From positions 930,001 through 994,000 of the forward strand of contig NZ_CP037934.1 in assembly GCF_004353225.1 (NCBI RefSeq): a DNA stretch of 64,000 nt, read 5' to 3'. The translations under genes were made by a program, and so were the position numbers. Source of the stretch: Marinobacter sp. JH2 (GTDB lineage: Bacteria; Pseudomonadota; Gammaproteobacteria; Pseudomonadales; Oleiphilaceae). Below the pieces are notes generated by a model that was not told the DNA's origin, ran no database searches, and worked only from the letters and a program-made list of their open reading frames with translations. Below, one piece after another: positions 50,067-63,187 of this stretch (its first letter is position 1; every line of letters begins with the position of its first letter).

Positions 50067-51074
50067 ATGGCGGCATCTAGCCCCGGAAAACCACGTGCAG
50101 GCAAAAAGGCCGCACAGGGTGACAAGTCACTAACTGAAGGCCCTGAGCGCATTCAGAAGCTTTTGGCCCGCGCCGGAGTGGGTTCACGCCGGGAGATAGA
50201 AGGCTGGATGGACTCTGGCCGCTTGTTGGTTAATGGCCAACCGTCCGTGCCGGGTCAAAAGGCAACGATAGAAGATACCTTTGAGCTGGACGGAAAAAAG
50301 TTGGACGTGGCATCTGCCGGCCAGGTTGTTCGCCGGGTTCTGATCTATAACAAGCCAGAAGGTGAAGTGACCACACGCAAAGATCCTGAAGGCCGGCCCA
50401 CGGTTTTTGACCGATTGCCTCGCTTGAAAGATCAGCGCTGGATCTCGATCGGGCGTTTGGACTTGAATACGACCGGCTTGGTACTGTTCACTACGGATGG
50501 CGAGTTGGCGAACCGTTTGATGCATCCGTCGCGCCAAATCGATCGGGAATACGCCGTTCGAGTATTCGGCGAAGTAGATGCAGCCATGATTCAACGATTG
50601 CTTCAGGGTGTATTGTTGGAAGATGGTATAGCCCAGTTCTCCGATATCTCGGAAGCGGGTGGCAGTGGTATGAACAAATGGTTTCACGTCACTTTGCTTG
50701 AAGGCCGGAATCGCGAAGTGCGCAGACTTTGGGAATCTCAAGGCGTCCGCGTGAGCAGACTAAAGCGTGTTCGTTATGGCCCTATCTTCCTGCCGAGCCG
50801 TTTGTCCTTGGGCAAGTGGGAGGAGTTGGATCAGAAAGCGGTCGATTTGCTTAGCCGTACAGTTGAGTTGCAATCGGTTCCGGTTCCCCAGAAAACGCCG
50901 GGAGAACAGGCTGAGCATGATCGAAAAATGCGGAAAAGCCCCGGTCGATCCGTGCAAAAATCCAAGCGAGGCAGTTGGCAGGTTAGCGATGCAGGCCAAC
51001 CTAAAGCTAAGCGGGAAACCAAAAAGAAAACCGCTGGCGCATCACGCCCAGCGCGAAACAATCGGGGTAACTAA
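50067..51074 (+). CDS. rluB: 23S rRNA pseudouridine(2605) synthase RluB
   Basis: A 335-residue pseudouridine synthase. The S4 RNA-binding domain (about 26-90) has [21 protein letters not shown], the catalytic domain (about 92-255) has the active aspartate D132 in [17 protein letters not shown], and [24 protein letters not shown] is the family's C-terminal block. A long basic, low-complexity tail (about 262-335) follows, common in RluB/RluE-type proteins. The choice of RluB over RluE or RsuA rests on length and on the scpAB context. It converges with the GGDEF gene, 11 bases away. Confidence 0.9.
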   Translation: MAASSPGKPRAGKKAAQGDKSLTEGPERIQKLLARAGVGSRREIEGWMDSGRLLVNGQPSVPGQKATIEDTFELDGKKLDVASAGQVVRRVLIYNKPEGEVTTRKDPEGRPTVFDRLPRLKDQRWISIGRLDLNTTGLVLFTTDGELANRLMHPSRQIDREYAVRVFGEVDAAMIQRLLQGVLLEDGIAQFSDISEAGGSGMNKWFHVTLLEGRNREVRRLWESQGVRVSRLKRVRYGPIFLPSRLSLGKWEELDQKAVDLLSRTVELQSVPVPQKTPGEQAEHDRKMRKSPGRSVQKSKRGSWQVSDAGQPKAKRETKKKTAGASRPARNNRGN

Positions 51075-51085
51075 CCCCGTTTGTA

Positions 51086-52012
51086 TCATGGAATAGAAGC
51101 AAATACGCGGCTGCAGTTGCGGCCGCCGGCCTTTGCTTGATACAGAGCCTCATCGGTACGTGCTAGCCATTGCTCAGTTTTTTCGTTAGGCAAGTGGGCC
51201 GCAATACCGCAACTGCCCGTTATTGTAATCGGAGTCTCGCCGCCGTCCACCCGGATGCTTTCCAAGGCCATACGAATTCGCTCGGCCACGGTTTTTGCTT
51301 CCTGTATATCCGTGTGCGGTAGTAAAACTGCAAACTCCTCCCCCCCGAAGCGGTACACAGAATCCGAGTTACGTATTGCCCGCTCTATATTTTCGGCGGC
51401 TTTTGCCAGTATGTGATCACCCACCACGTGGCCATGGGTGTCATTAATCCGTTTGAAATGATCCAGATCGCATAAAATTAACGTGCAGGGTGCGTTCAGT
51501 CGATCTGAAAGTGAGCTTGCCCGGGTGACTTCTTCCTGAAGCGCTCGTTTATTACCGATTCCGGTCAGGGCATCCGTCAAAGCGGCTTGTTCAATAGCAA
51601 TGAACCGGCAAGCGTTACGTAATGGGCAAATGATGGCTGAGAGCATCATTTCGACCCCGGACAGCTCTTCGTCGCTAAATTTATGACGCCGATGGAAGGT
51701 GAGCCAGCCGTAATGGCTGCCTTCCAGGGATAGCCTGTATTCGCAGCGGTGCGGGCCGCCAACACCGGTAGAAAACACAAAATTTTGGCGGGCAATCCGG
51801 TGACGGTATTGCAGCGAGTCGAAGGGAATCGATGCCGAAATTTCCTCGGCAATTATCTCCAGTTGGCTTTCCAGCGACAACGTTGTTGAGAGTCTTTTTG
51901 TCAGTCGTGCCAGAGGGTCTGGTTCTTGGCTCCATGCCTGATATGCCTGTCTCAGTGCCGCCAGCTTGGCAGGTTTGGATCTTGAGGACTGTATGGATGT
52001 CAGGTTTTTCAC
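51086..52012 (-). CDS. Diguanylate cyclase (GGDEF) with N-terminal GAF-like domain
   Basis: A soluble c-di-GMP-forming enzyme of about 308 residues if it starts at the GTG at 52012; the frame stays open to an ATG at 52108, so the start is uncertain. The N-terminal 140 residues look like a small sensor domain (GAF-like, with SLQYRHRIARQNFVF and YGWLTFHRRHKFSDEELSGVEMM), with no membrane helix. The GGDEF domain has DLDHFKRIND (182-191) and GGEEF (223-227), and an intact I-site, RNSD (214-217), five residues before it, so it should be active and product-inhibited. It lies alone, converging with rluB. Confidence 0.87.
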   Translation of the reverse strand: MKNLTSIQSSRSKPAKLAALRQAYQAWSQEPDPLARLTKRLSTTLSLESQLEIIAEEISASIPFDSLQYRHRIARQNFVFSTGVGGPHRCEYRLSLEGSHYGWLTFHRRHKFSDEELSGVEMMLSAIICPLRNACRFIAIEQAALTDALTGIGNKRALQEEVTRASSLSDRLNAPCTLILCDLDHFKRINDTHGHVVGDHILAKAAENIERAIRNSDSVYRFGGEEFAVLLPHTDIQEAKTVAERIRMALESIRVDGGETPITITGSCGIAAHLPNEKTEQWLARTDEALYQAKAGGRNCSRVFASIP

Positions 52013-52277
52013 GGCAGCTCGCTTGTTCCGTAAAACAAAGTTAACTGCACCTAAGCATTTTTGGTGCCAATTTAAATTTGTGCAGTAAATCCAGACAGAT
52101 GAGGGCATTGTTTGCCGAAATGGCGGGTTGGGCCGATGACAGCGTCAATGTTTCGGCAAGATATTGCCGATTTCTACGCGCCCTAAATCAAAATGTCCTA
52201 CAAGGGTGTAGGCCGTTTGAGCGCCTGTGATAAACTTCCGCGCTTGAACGCAAACGTCACAGGTGAGCAGTTTTAGC

Positions 52278-52955
52278 ATGAGATTCGAGGCCCCAGAGAG
52301 TCTGTCTGAGCAAATAGCCCAGCACATCGGTCAACGCATTGTCGTCCGGAGCCTTAAGCCCGGTGAGCGCATTCAGGAGCTTAAAGTGGCCGGTGAACTG
52401 AATGTCAGTCGCGGCTCTGTGCGTGAGGCTTTGCTGATTCTTGAGCGCCGGCATTTGGTAGAGATCTACCCGCGAAGGGGAGCGGTGGTCTCGGAGATGA
52501 CTGTCAGTTCTGTGAACGCTCTCTACGATATTTATATTGATCTACTGTGCATGCTCGGGCGCAAAGTGCTTGAGCGCTGGTCCGGGCATGAACTCAGTGG
52601 CCTGGCGGAGCAGATTCGTAAACATGGCTCGCTGCTCGGCGCTTCGAATCCATTGGGCAATGACCCTGAACAGGTTATCGAGGCTGGTTTCGACATCGTC
52701 CGCAATGCCTGTGGAATGGTTGAGAATCCGTTCCTGCAGGAAACTCTCGAAAACTTCCGGCCCGCCATTAGCCGAACCTATTACATGGTGCTTGAGAGTC
52801 GGCCGAGTGAAACGGCAGAAACCGGGCCGTTATTCCAGAAGCTGGCCGATGCCGCCATGCAGCCCGATGCCGCTCAGCTGCAGCAAGTTATTCAGCAATA
52901 CGGCGAGCATCAACGGAAACAGATTTTGACGATTCTCACGGAGGAGAACGCCTGA
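52278..52955 (+). CDS. GntR-family transcriptional regulator (FCD type)
   Basis: A 225-residue regulator with an N-terminal winged helix (about 5-72; LKPGERIQELKVAGELNVSRGSVREALLILERRHLVEIYPRRGAVV) and an all-helical FCD effector domain (about 78-210). FCD proteins usually bind small carboxylic acids, but the metal-binding histidines typical of many FCD domains are not obvious here, so the ligand is unknown. I choose ATG 52278 (MRFEAPESLSEQIAQHI); a GTG five codons upstream is an alternative. It ends 1 base before smc, which strongly suggests one transcript. Confidence 0.88.
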   Translation: MRFEAPESLSEQIAQHIGQRIVVRSLKPGERIQELKVAGELNVSRGSVREALLILERRHLVEIYPRRGAVVSEMTVSSVNALYDIYIDLLCMLGRKVLERWSGHELSGLAEQIRKHGSLLGASNPLGNDPEQVIEAGFDIVRNACGMVENPFLQETLENFRPAISRTYYMVLESRPSETAETGPLFQKLADAAMQPDAAQLQQVIQQYGEHQRKQILTILTEENA

Positions 52956-52956
52956 T

Positions 52957-55900
52957 ATGAGGCTTAAGTCCATTAAGCTTGCCGGCTTCAAATCATTTGT
53001 TGATCCCACAACTGTGCCGTTTCCGACCAATCTAACCGCGGTGGTTGGCCCAAACGGTTGTGGTAAATCGAACATTATTGATGCCGTGCGCTGGGTAATG
53101 GGCGAAAGCTCCGCTAAGTACTTACGCGGAGAATCCATGTCAGACGTAATTTTCAATGGTTCGACGGCACGTAAACCCGTGGGCCAAGCATCCATCGAAC
53201 TTGTTTTCGATAACGATGCCGGAAAAGCCCCCGGCGAGTTCGTTAAATTCAATGAAATTTCGGTGAAACGCCGGGTGTCCCGCGAAGGCCAGTCTGAGTA
53301 CTTTCTCAACGGTTCCAAGTGTCGCCGCCGAGATATAACGGACCTGTTCCTTGGAACCGGCTTGGGCCCTCGTAGCTACGCTATCATCGAGCAGGGCATG
53401 ATTTCCCGTCTGATTGAAGCTAAACCAGAAGAGCTGCGAGTTTATATAGAAGAAGCTGCGGGCATTTCGAAATACAAAGAGCGTCGTCGAGAAACCGAAA
53501 ATCGCATTAAACGAACCCAGGAAAATCTGGAGCGTTTAACGGATTTGAGGGAAGAGTTGGGCCGACAGTTGCAGCATCTGGAGCGTCAGGCGGCTGCGGC
53601 TGAAAAGTATAAGGCGTATAAGCTCGAAGAACGGCAGAAAAAGGCCGAGTTAACAGTCCTTCGATGGAAAGCTCTCGACAACGATTTGCAAGCCGGGCGG
53701 GAGAAAACCCGGAATACCGAGCTAGAGTTAGAAAAATTACTCACCGAGCGGGTAAACCTGGAAACCTCGCTGGAATCCCTGCGTGAGGCACATCACGAGC
53801 GCACCGAGCATTTTAACCGTGCTCAGGCCAAGTACTATGAGGCCGGTGCCGATATTGCCCGCATTGAACAAAGCCTTGAACATCATCGCGACCGTAGCCG
53901 CCAAGCCGCTATGGAGCTGGATCAGTCGGTTTCAAATCAGCGCGAAATACAGCGTGAGCTCGAACAAGATCAAGAAAAGCTAGCGACCATTCTTGAAGAG
54001 CTCAACATGATTGAGCCCGAGCAAGAAGCACTGGCTATGCGATCAGAAGAGTCGAACGAGAAGTTGCAGCTGGCTGAGGAGGCCATGGCGGACTGGCAGC
54101 AACGTTGGGACGAGTTCAGTACACGCTCCTCCGATGCGCGCCGCCAGGCCGAACTAGCTCAATCGAGGATTCGTTCCTTAGAAGAGGCCATCGCACAGTT
54201 AAAGACACGCCATCAACGGTTGAAAGACGAGCAAGCGTTGTTGGAGGGCCAGCTGGACCGGTCTGAACTCGAAGAGTTACTTGAACAGCAGGAAACCTTG
54301 GAGCTTCAACGCGAAGAAGCATCGGAGCAAATTGAGTTCCTGCATGACGACGTCTATCAGGTTCGCCAGCGCGTCAAAGAGGCTGAAACCGAGGTGTCGG
54401 GCCAGCGTCAGCAAGTGCAAAGCCTGCGTGCATCGCTTGAATCCCAGACAGTTCTTCTGGATGAACAGATGGGTGGGCAAGATGATGCTTTGCAAACTTG
54501 GCTTGCCGAGCATGGTTTCATGGACGCACCTCGTGTTGCCGCTCAGCTCAACATAGAAAGTGGCTGGGAGTTTGCCGTAGAGCAGGTTATTGGCCGGTTT
54601 ACTCAAGGTTTGGCCTTACCTGGGCTCGAGGGTTTTGGAGATGTTATCGCCCAAGCGCCCAAAGGAGCTGCGGTAGTCGTTGAGGGGGCTGAGGACAGCG
54701 GAGATAAGTCCGGGCTCGCGGCCAAAGTCAGTGGTCTGGCGGCGATCGAAACGTTGATCCGCAATGTTGGTATCGTGAACTCAACCGAAGAAGCTCTGGC
54801 CAAGCGCGCCAGCCTGGGTGCATATCATAGTGTTATTACGCCGGAGGGTGTTTGGGTCGCGCGTGACTGGGTGCTGATGCCGAATTCCGATGCGGGTCAG
54901 ATTGGCGTTATCGAACGGCAGAAAAAAGTTGATGAACTTCAGCGCGAACTGGCCGACGCCGAGGATAAGTTGGAGTTGGCCGAGGCTAAGTTTGAACAGC
55001 TGCAAGAGCAGGGCGAACGTGCCGAAACCGCTCGAGAAGATGCCCAGGGCCGTTTGAGCGAAGTTCAGCGCGACCTGTCGGGCTTGTCCTCACAGGTCAG
55101 CGGATTGGAAGCAAGAGCCGAGCAGATTGATGCTCGTATTGCCCGTATTCACGATGACATTGAAGAGGTGGCCGGCAACCTTGAAGAGCAGCAGATTCAG
55201 CTTCAGGAAGCCAAGGAAGAATGGGATATGGCGCTGGCTTCGAGTGAAGACAGCGATGACGAGAAGGAGCGTTTACTTGAGCAGCGGGATACGCTTCGTG
55301 AAAACCTTGATCGATTGCGTCAGGATGCGCGCCACGACCGAGATCACTCGCACCAATTACAGCTTCAGTTACAAACACTGCACAGCCAGCATGTCGCTTT
55401 GAAGCAAACCATTGAGCGAATGCAGTTGCAAAAAGAACGCCTCGAAGAGCGCCTTGAGGTGTTGCGAGAAACCCGCGAAGGCTCTGAAGAACCGATTGAA
55501 GATCTCAAATTGCAATTGGAAGGGTTGCTGGAACGGCGCTTGGCGGAAGAAGAAAAGCTAAGTGCGGCCAGAGATGCCTTGGAGGACATTGACAGAGAAG
55601 TCCGAGACCGGGAACAGGGGCGTAGTCGCACTGATCATGTGGTTCAGGATGTACGGGCGAATCTTGAAAAACTGAAAATGGAGTCTCAGGCGCTCGAGAT
55701 TCGTTCGGGAAACCATATTGAGCAGCTTACAGAGTTGGGTGTAAAGCTACAGGAAGTGCTCGGTCAGTTACCTGAAGACGCCGAAGAACAGGTTTGGGCG
55801 GAAGAGCTCACCAAAATAGGTAATCGCATACAGAGATTGGGCGCAATTAACCTAGCCGCGATCGAGGAGTATCAGGTCCAGAGTGAACGTAAGACCTATC

Positions 55901-56451
55901 TGGACGAGCAGAACGACGATCTGATGGAAGCGTTGGAAACGTTGGATAACGCCATTCGCAAAATTGATCGGGAAACTCGCCAACGATTCAGGGAAACCTT
56001 TGATCAGGTTAATGGTGGGTTGCAGGCACTGTTTCCGAAGGTGTTTGGCGGGGGGAGCGCCTATTTGGAACTGACCAGTGACGATCTTTTGGAAACGGGC
56101 GTTGCCATTATGGCGCGGCCGCCCGGAAAGAAGAACAGTACTATCCACTTATTGTCCGGTGGTGAAAAAGCGCTGACCGCCATTGCTCTGGTGTTTTCAA
56201 TCTTCCAGTTGAATCCAGCGCCGTTTTGTATGTTGGACGAAGTGGATGCCCCGTTGGACGATGCCAACGTCGGGCGCTACGCAAATCTAGTGAAAGAAAT
56301 GTCCAAACAGGTACAATTTATCTACATTACTCATAATAAGATTGCCATGGAGATGGCGGACCAGCTCATGGGGGTTACTATGCATGAACCGGGCTGCTCC
56401 CGACTGGTAACTGTGGATGTAGACGAGGCGGCAGCTCTGGCTGAAGCCTAA
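52957..56451 (+). CDS. smc: Chromosome segregation ATPase SMC
   Basis: A long coiled-coil ATPase of 1164 residues that compacts and segregates the chromosome together with ScpA and ScpB. The Walker A motif is VVGPNGCGKSNIIDAVRWVMGESSAK-like at about 28-53 (GPNGCGKSN). The hinge lies at about 505-660 between two long heptad-rich coiled coils. The C-terminal head has the signature LLSGGEKALTAIALVFSIF (about 1065-1083) and Walker B CMLDEVDAPLDDANVGRY (about 1090-1107). It therefore has the real SMC-ScpAB system and not MukBEF. It starts right after the GntR gene. Confidence 0.97.
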   Translation: MRLKSIKLAGFKSFVDPTTVPFPTNLTAVVGPNGCGKSNIIDAVRWVMGESSAKYLRGESMSDVIFNGSTARKPVGQASIELVFDNDAGKAPGEFVKFNEISVKRRVSREGQSEYFLNGSKCRRRDITDLFLGTGLGPRSYAIIEQGMISRLIEAKPEELRVYIEEAAGISKYKERRRETENRIKRTQENLERLTDLREELGRQLQHLERQAAAAEKYKAYKLEERQKKAELTVLRWKALDNDLQAGREKTRNTELELEKLLTERVNLETSLESLREAHHERTEHFNRAQAKYYEAGADIARIEQSLEHHRDRSRQAAMELDQSVSNQREIQRELEQDQEKLATILEELNMIEPEQEALAMRSEESNEKLQLAEEAMADWQQRWDEFSTRSSDARRQAELAQSRIRSLEEAIAQLKTRHQRLKDEQALLEGQLDRSELEELLEQQETLELQREEASEQIEFLHDDVYQVRQRVKEAETEVSGQRQQVQSLRASLESQTVLLDEQMGGQDDALQTWLAEHGFMDAPRVAAQLNIESGWEFAVEQVIGRFTQGLALPGLEGFGDVIAQAPKGAAVVVEGAEDSGDKSGLAAKVSGLAAIETLIRNVGIVNSTEEALAKRASLGAYHSVITPEGVWVARDWVLMPNSDAGQIGVIERQKKVDELQRELADAEDKLELAEAKFEQLQEQGERAETAREDAQGRLSEVQRDLSGLSSQVSGLEARAEQIDARIARIHDDIEEVAGNLEEQQIQLQEAKEEWDMALASSEDSDDEKERLLEQRDTLRENLDRLRQDARHDRDHSHQLQLQLQTLHSQHVALKQTIERMQLQKERLEERLEVLRETREGSEEPIEDLKLQLEGLLERRLAEEEKLSAARDALEDIDREVRDREQGRSRTDHVVQDVRANLEKLKMESQALEIRSGNHIEQLTELGVKLQEVLGQLPEDAEEQVWAEELTKIGNRIQRLGAINLAAIEEYQVQSERKTYLDEQNDDLMEALETLDNAIRKIDRETRQRFRETFDQVNGGLQALFPKVFGGGSAYLELTSDDLLETGVAIMARPPGKKNSTIHLLSGGEKALTAIALVFSIFQLNPAPFCMLDEVDAPLDDANVGRYANLVKEMSKQVQFIYITHNKIAMEMADQLMGVTMHEPGCSRLVTVDVDEAAALAEA

Positions 56452-56474
56452 GGTTGGTGGAAAAGCCACCAACC
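56452..56474 (+). terminator. Stem-loop directly after smc
   Basis: GGTTGGTGG (56452-56460), loop AAAAG, CCACCAACC (56466-56474): a perfect 9-bp stem starting at the base after the smc stop. There is no T tract behind it; a lone T tract at 56524-56530 has no stem. It may stabilise mRNA or act with readthrough to zipA. Confidence 0.45.
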
Positions 56475-56571
56475 ATGACAATACGGCCATCTGGGCTCGG
56501 TGTGCGTTGTATTCGCTACGGGCTTTTTTTAGAGTAGCAACGTTGCAAACTGCAAACAGGACAGCAGAATT

Positions 56572-59609
<3,038 letters not shown>

Positions 59610-59763
59610 TCACATGCCTGCCAGGTGAATCTGAGAACTCGCGCAGGTCCTGCCTTGGGCAAATTGGCTACCATGACGTTGATCTGTAACGGTGTGTAAG
59701 TGTGCTGGATATATGAGCGCCTGACCACCGTCCTAACAATAACGTCAAGAAACGGATTTTTGC

Positions 59764-62433
59764 ATGCGTGCCGATTTGTCTTCTCGTATCTGCTCTGCCG
59801 GCCGCTTGGCCGGCGTTGCGCTCATCGCTTTAGTGGCTGCGGGCTGCAAAACCGAAAAAGATCCTGATCAGCCGACTTTATTGGGGGCCCCAGCGCCAAC
59901 GGCCTATCTTGGCGTAGAGTATTATTATAACTGGGGGGTATACGGCGGTGAGGATATCCTCGATTACTCGCTGGTTAATGCGCCCTCCTGGCTTGCTCTG
60001 GAAGATACCTCAAACAAAGCGCGGCAAGGCATTATCATGCGCGGCGTGCCCGGTCTTTCCGGGGGAAACCGCGGTGATGCGGACCTTGGCAAGAACACCA
60101 ATATCGAAATCGTCACAACGGACGGAAAAATGGCCGGTTTCCAGCCGTTCGATGTTGAAGTGAAGCCTAACGTGATGTCGATCGAAGTGGATGAATTCAC
60201 AGAGGGGGAAGCGGCCAACGTTGCGCAGAAAACAAGCGCCAACACCTGTGCCGTGCCGGACCTAAGCAACCCCGGAAAGCACTCTTTCGACTTGAATACG
60301 TACGAGGAAGATGGCGCCTACAAACAAACTGATCAAGTCAACAGTACGACCCACCGCACCTACGCCAAGGTAACTCTGGAAAATCCTTCTGTTACTCGCA
60401 TCCGCGTTGCCTATCAGCTGGATAGCGACTTCGATTCTGAAAACTGTGATGCAGGGGTTAGCGCTCCGCATCAGAAATGCGAATACGGTACGTCAAATAT
60501 CGGACGGGCGATTGTCGGTCATGACATTGTCGTGCTGGGCTCTGCCTCTGATAAAACGGTGGACGAAGAAGGTAACCCGCTCACCTACATTACTTATCAA
60601 CAGAACAACGCCAGCGTTTACGACCGAGGCGTGCTCACGTTTGAGCCGGGTATCACCGAATGCTATATCCCCCTTGAGGTCGTGGACGATCGCATCCCCG
60701 AACCTGGTGAGCTGGCATTTATTCGTCTGACGGAAGTCCGCGAAGGTATTGCTTCTTTGGGGGTGACGAACGCCGGTGCGCAAGCGGGTATCACCATTCT
60801 TGATAACGAGCCCGTAGTTTCTGTACAAACGCTAAAGGGCGGAGTAAAGGACACGATCAACGCCGATGATAACGCGGCTGCCACTCCCTATAAGGCGATA
60901 CTGACAGGTGAGCGAGATGGCCCGGTGATGGTTCGTTTTACCGATCAGGGTAAAAGCTCCGGAGCCAAAAAAGACATTCATTTTGAGATTGTCGACGACA
61001 ATGGCTTGCCACTTTTAGAGCTTGTCTTTCCCGAAGATCAGAACGAGATCGAGTTTGGTGTTCGCGGGAGGGCATACACCGTGTCGGCAGACGACGGCTA
61101 CGACGATTTGTTTTTGAGTCTTTCCGTAGATGATGCCTATCAGGCTGGCCGACAAGGCTATGCAAGAGCAGACAGCGACAGTCTGCTGCGGATAAATTTG
61201 AATCGCCTGATCACAGCGCAAACCTTTACTGACTTTACGCCAACTGACTTAGAACTAGATCATACAAGTCGATTGTTTGTAGCGGGCTACACCGATACAG
61301 CTCTGGAAGTTCGCATCTACGATCAGGCCAATACCTTGCTGGACATCGTGACGGTTGCTGCAGGAGTAACGAACACTGACGTATACATCAGTGTCGCTGA
61401 GCGTGTTGATAGCACCGCAACCCCGCGAGTGACTTACCAGGAGTTTGCGGTGGGTTATTCGGCGCCCGGAAGCAAAGGTGGTCAAGACGTATTTGCCAAG
61501 TTATTCCGATTCGATGGCACGGACTATCTCGCGGCTTGGAGTACTGCCTATGAAACGGGTTCAAGCGAGGATGATTTTGTGCGTTGGGTTGGACTGAGCG
61601 CAGATCGATCCCAACCTCTTGTTACTCTGGCGGGGAGTACCGCGGGCAGTTGGAGCGAGGAGAACAATACCGGTGGCACCGACGTATTTTTGCTCGAAAT
61701 CGAAGAGGAAGCGGGCTCGCCCAGAGAGAAAGCATTGCGGTTTGTTGGTTCCAATGCAGATGATCAATTGGCGGCAGGTGATTTGAACGCGTCCTCGTCG
61801 GTTCTGTTCGGTCAGGCGCCCAGGACCCTCGATGGGACCAGTGCAATCGGGCCTTTCTTTGCCACCGGCCGTGCAACTGCTGAGCTTAACGTCGTGCAGG
61901 TTGGAGGAGAGCCCTCAGAGACATTGCGTCATGGTGTGTACGGTTCTGGTCTGGCCTGGTTGGTCGGTGATTCTAATGGCCTTGCTTACACGGTTACAGA
62001 AGTGGAGGGCGCTGACAACGAACTGACACGAACTCGCAGCCAAAATAGCCAGGCCGGGTTCGTTTGGGGCGTAGCGGGGAATGGTGTTCCGAGGACCGTG
62101 TACCAAGTGAACGATTTTGCCGATGCATCAACTGAAACACTCACGCAAAGCTTGCTGTTTGATGGTGACATTGTGCTGGCAGGCAACACCGATGGCCAGT
62201 TGGACGAAGGTACACCGGCCGTCACTGATAACGATGGTATTCTGGCTCGGAGAAGTTCACAGGATGGCCTGGCATACCGGAACTGGAATACGCAGATCCC
62301 CAAAAACATGTCATTCCTCGATATGGTGAATTATCGTGATGACGAGGTCATGGCGCTGGTGGATGTGGCTGGCGATCGGCAGCTGGTAGTGTTCAGTCCC
62401 GAAGGTCGCTTACTTACACCTCTTGCGCCTTAG
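59764..62433 (+). CDS. Large lipoprotein with Ig/Calx-beta-like modules, function unknown
   Basis: An 889-residue surface-type lipoprotein. The signal peptide ends LVAAGC (lipidated C28), with Lys rather than Asp after it, so outer-membrane sorting is likely. Residues about 45-140 resemble a putative Ig/cadherin-like module (LVNAPSWLALED, IMRGVPGLSG). About 245-345 read as a Calx-beta module (RGVLTFEPGITECYIPLEVVDDRIPEPGELAFIRLTEV), and about 350-460 as a second, weaker copy. About 490-880 are beta-rich repeats (RLFVAGYTD, FFATGRATAE, IVLAGNTDG), suggesting a propeller. Four cysteines after the lipid site (about 160-305) could form two disulfides. I recognise no enzyme motif. Adhesion or matrix roles are guesses. 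It stands alone after ligA, which is 154 bases upstream. Confidence 0.8.
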   Translation: MRADLSSRICSAGRLAGVALIALVAAGCKTEKDPDQPTLLGAPAPTAYLGVEYYYNWGVYGGEDILDYSLVNAPSWLALEDTSNKARQGIIMRGVPGLSGGNRGDADLGKNTNIEIVTTDGKMAGFQPFDVEVKPNVMSIEVDEFTEGEAANVAQKTSANTCAVPDLSNPGKHSFDLNTYEEDGAYKQTDQVNSTTHRTYAKVTLENPSVTRIRVAYQLDSDFDSENCDAGVSAPHQKCEYGTSNIGRAIVGHDIVVLGSASDKTVDEEGNPLTYITYQQNNASVYDRGVLTFEPGITECYIPLEVVDDRIPEPGELAFIRLTEVREGIASLGVTNAGAQAGITILDNEPVVSVQTLKGGVKDTINADDNAAATPYKAILTGERDGPVMVRFTDQGKSSGAKKDIHFEIVDDNGLPLLELVFPEDQNEIEFGVRGRAYTVSADDGYDDLFLSLSVDDAYQAGRQGYARADSDSLLRINLNRLITAQTFTDFTPTDLELDHTSRLFVAGYTDTALEVRIYDQANTLLDIVTVAAGVTNTDVYISVAERVDSTATPRVTYQEFAVGYSAPGSKGGQDVFAKLFRFDGTDYLAAWSTAYETGSSEDDFVRWVGLSADRSQPLVTLAGSTAGSWSEENNTGGTDVFLLEIEEEAGSPREKALRFVGSNADDQLAAGDLNASSSVLFGQAPRTLDGTSAIGPFFATGRATAELNVVQVGGEPSETLRHGVYGSGLAWLVGDSNGLAYTVTEVEGADNELTRTRSQNSQAGFVWGVAGNGVPRTVYQVNDFADASTETLTQSLLFDGDIVLAGNTDGQLDEGTPAVTDNDGILARRSSQDGLAYRNWNTQIPKNMSFLDMVNYRDDEVMALVDVAGDRQLVVFSPEGRLLTPLAP

Positions 62434-62454
62434 CAGGTATCGGACGGAGGGAGC

Positions 62455-63090
62455 CTAAACAGCACCCTCTTGCTGGCTTGCACTGGCGTAGAGCTTTAAA
62501 TAGTCGGTGCTGGTTACAATGCCAGAAGGCTGACCGCTAGTGCCATCAACGATCAGCGCAGCGTTCAGGCGGTGCGCCAGCATCAAGCGGGCGAGTTGGT
62601 GAGCATCGGTTTCCGGAAAAGCGGTGAGAAACGCCGGTAGCTCGATGTTTAACAGGCTTTGAGTATCTGCTTCGTTAGGGTTCTCGTGTATCCAGGTCAG
62701 CAGCCATCTGAAGTCGATCAGCCCCGCAACATTGTCATCCGACATGATCACCAAGTGGTGTACGGCATTATCTTCCATCACCGCAAATGCTTGGTTCATG
62801 GTAGCGGTCGCCGGAACTATATATTGGGCCGGAGATGCTATTTCTGAAACCGGCAGATACACCCGCTCTTCCTTACGCTCTCCTGCAGCAACCGTTCCGT
62901 ATTGTTGTAGTGCCCGATGCCGTCCACTGTTTGCCGCCTGTTGAAATTCTGCATCCGTGGCTTCGTTGTGCGAATTAGACAGTGCGCTTGAGGGTTCTAG
63001 TTCAGTAACATCGCCTACCGTTCGATTCCGAAAAATTTCCGGAAGGCGAGTGCCGATGGGACGGCCGGGTTCACTGACATGAATCGACAT
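62455..63090 (-). CDS. CBS-domain-pair protein
   Basis: A 211-residue protein. An N-terminal part of about 75 residues is low in predicted structure (NSHNEATDAEFQQAANSGRHRALQQYG). Two CBS repeats follow: about 80-135 (PVSEIASPAQYIVPATATMNQAFAVMEDNAVHHLVIMSDDNVAGLIDFRWLL) and about 146-205 (LPAFLTAFPETDAHQLARLMLAHRLNAALIVD...GIVTSTDYLKLY). Such pairs bind adenosine nucleotides or related ligands and usually regulate a partner. There is no attached effector domain and no signal peptide, so the partner is unknown. It is convergent with the lipoprotein gene, 21 bases away. Confidence 0.85.
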   Translation of the reverse strand: MSIHVSEPGRPIGTRLPEIFRNRTVGDVTELEPSSALSNSHNEATDAEFQQAANSGRHRALQQYGTVAAGERKEERVYLPVSEIASPAQYIVPATATMNQAFAVMEDNAVHHLVIMSDDNVAGLIDFRWLLTWIHENPNEADTQSLLNIELPAFLTAFPETDAHQLARLMLAHRLNAALIVDGTSGQPSGIVTSTDYLKLYASASQQEGAV

Positions 63091-63187
63091 AACTACACCT
63101 TTAGTGACGGCTTCACCGTATTCTTGTGAGCTTCGTTAATCGTTTATCGGCATTTGCCTGGAAAACTTCAGCGATTTGACTTAGTCG

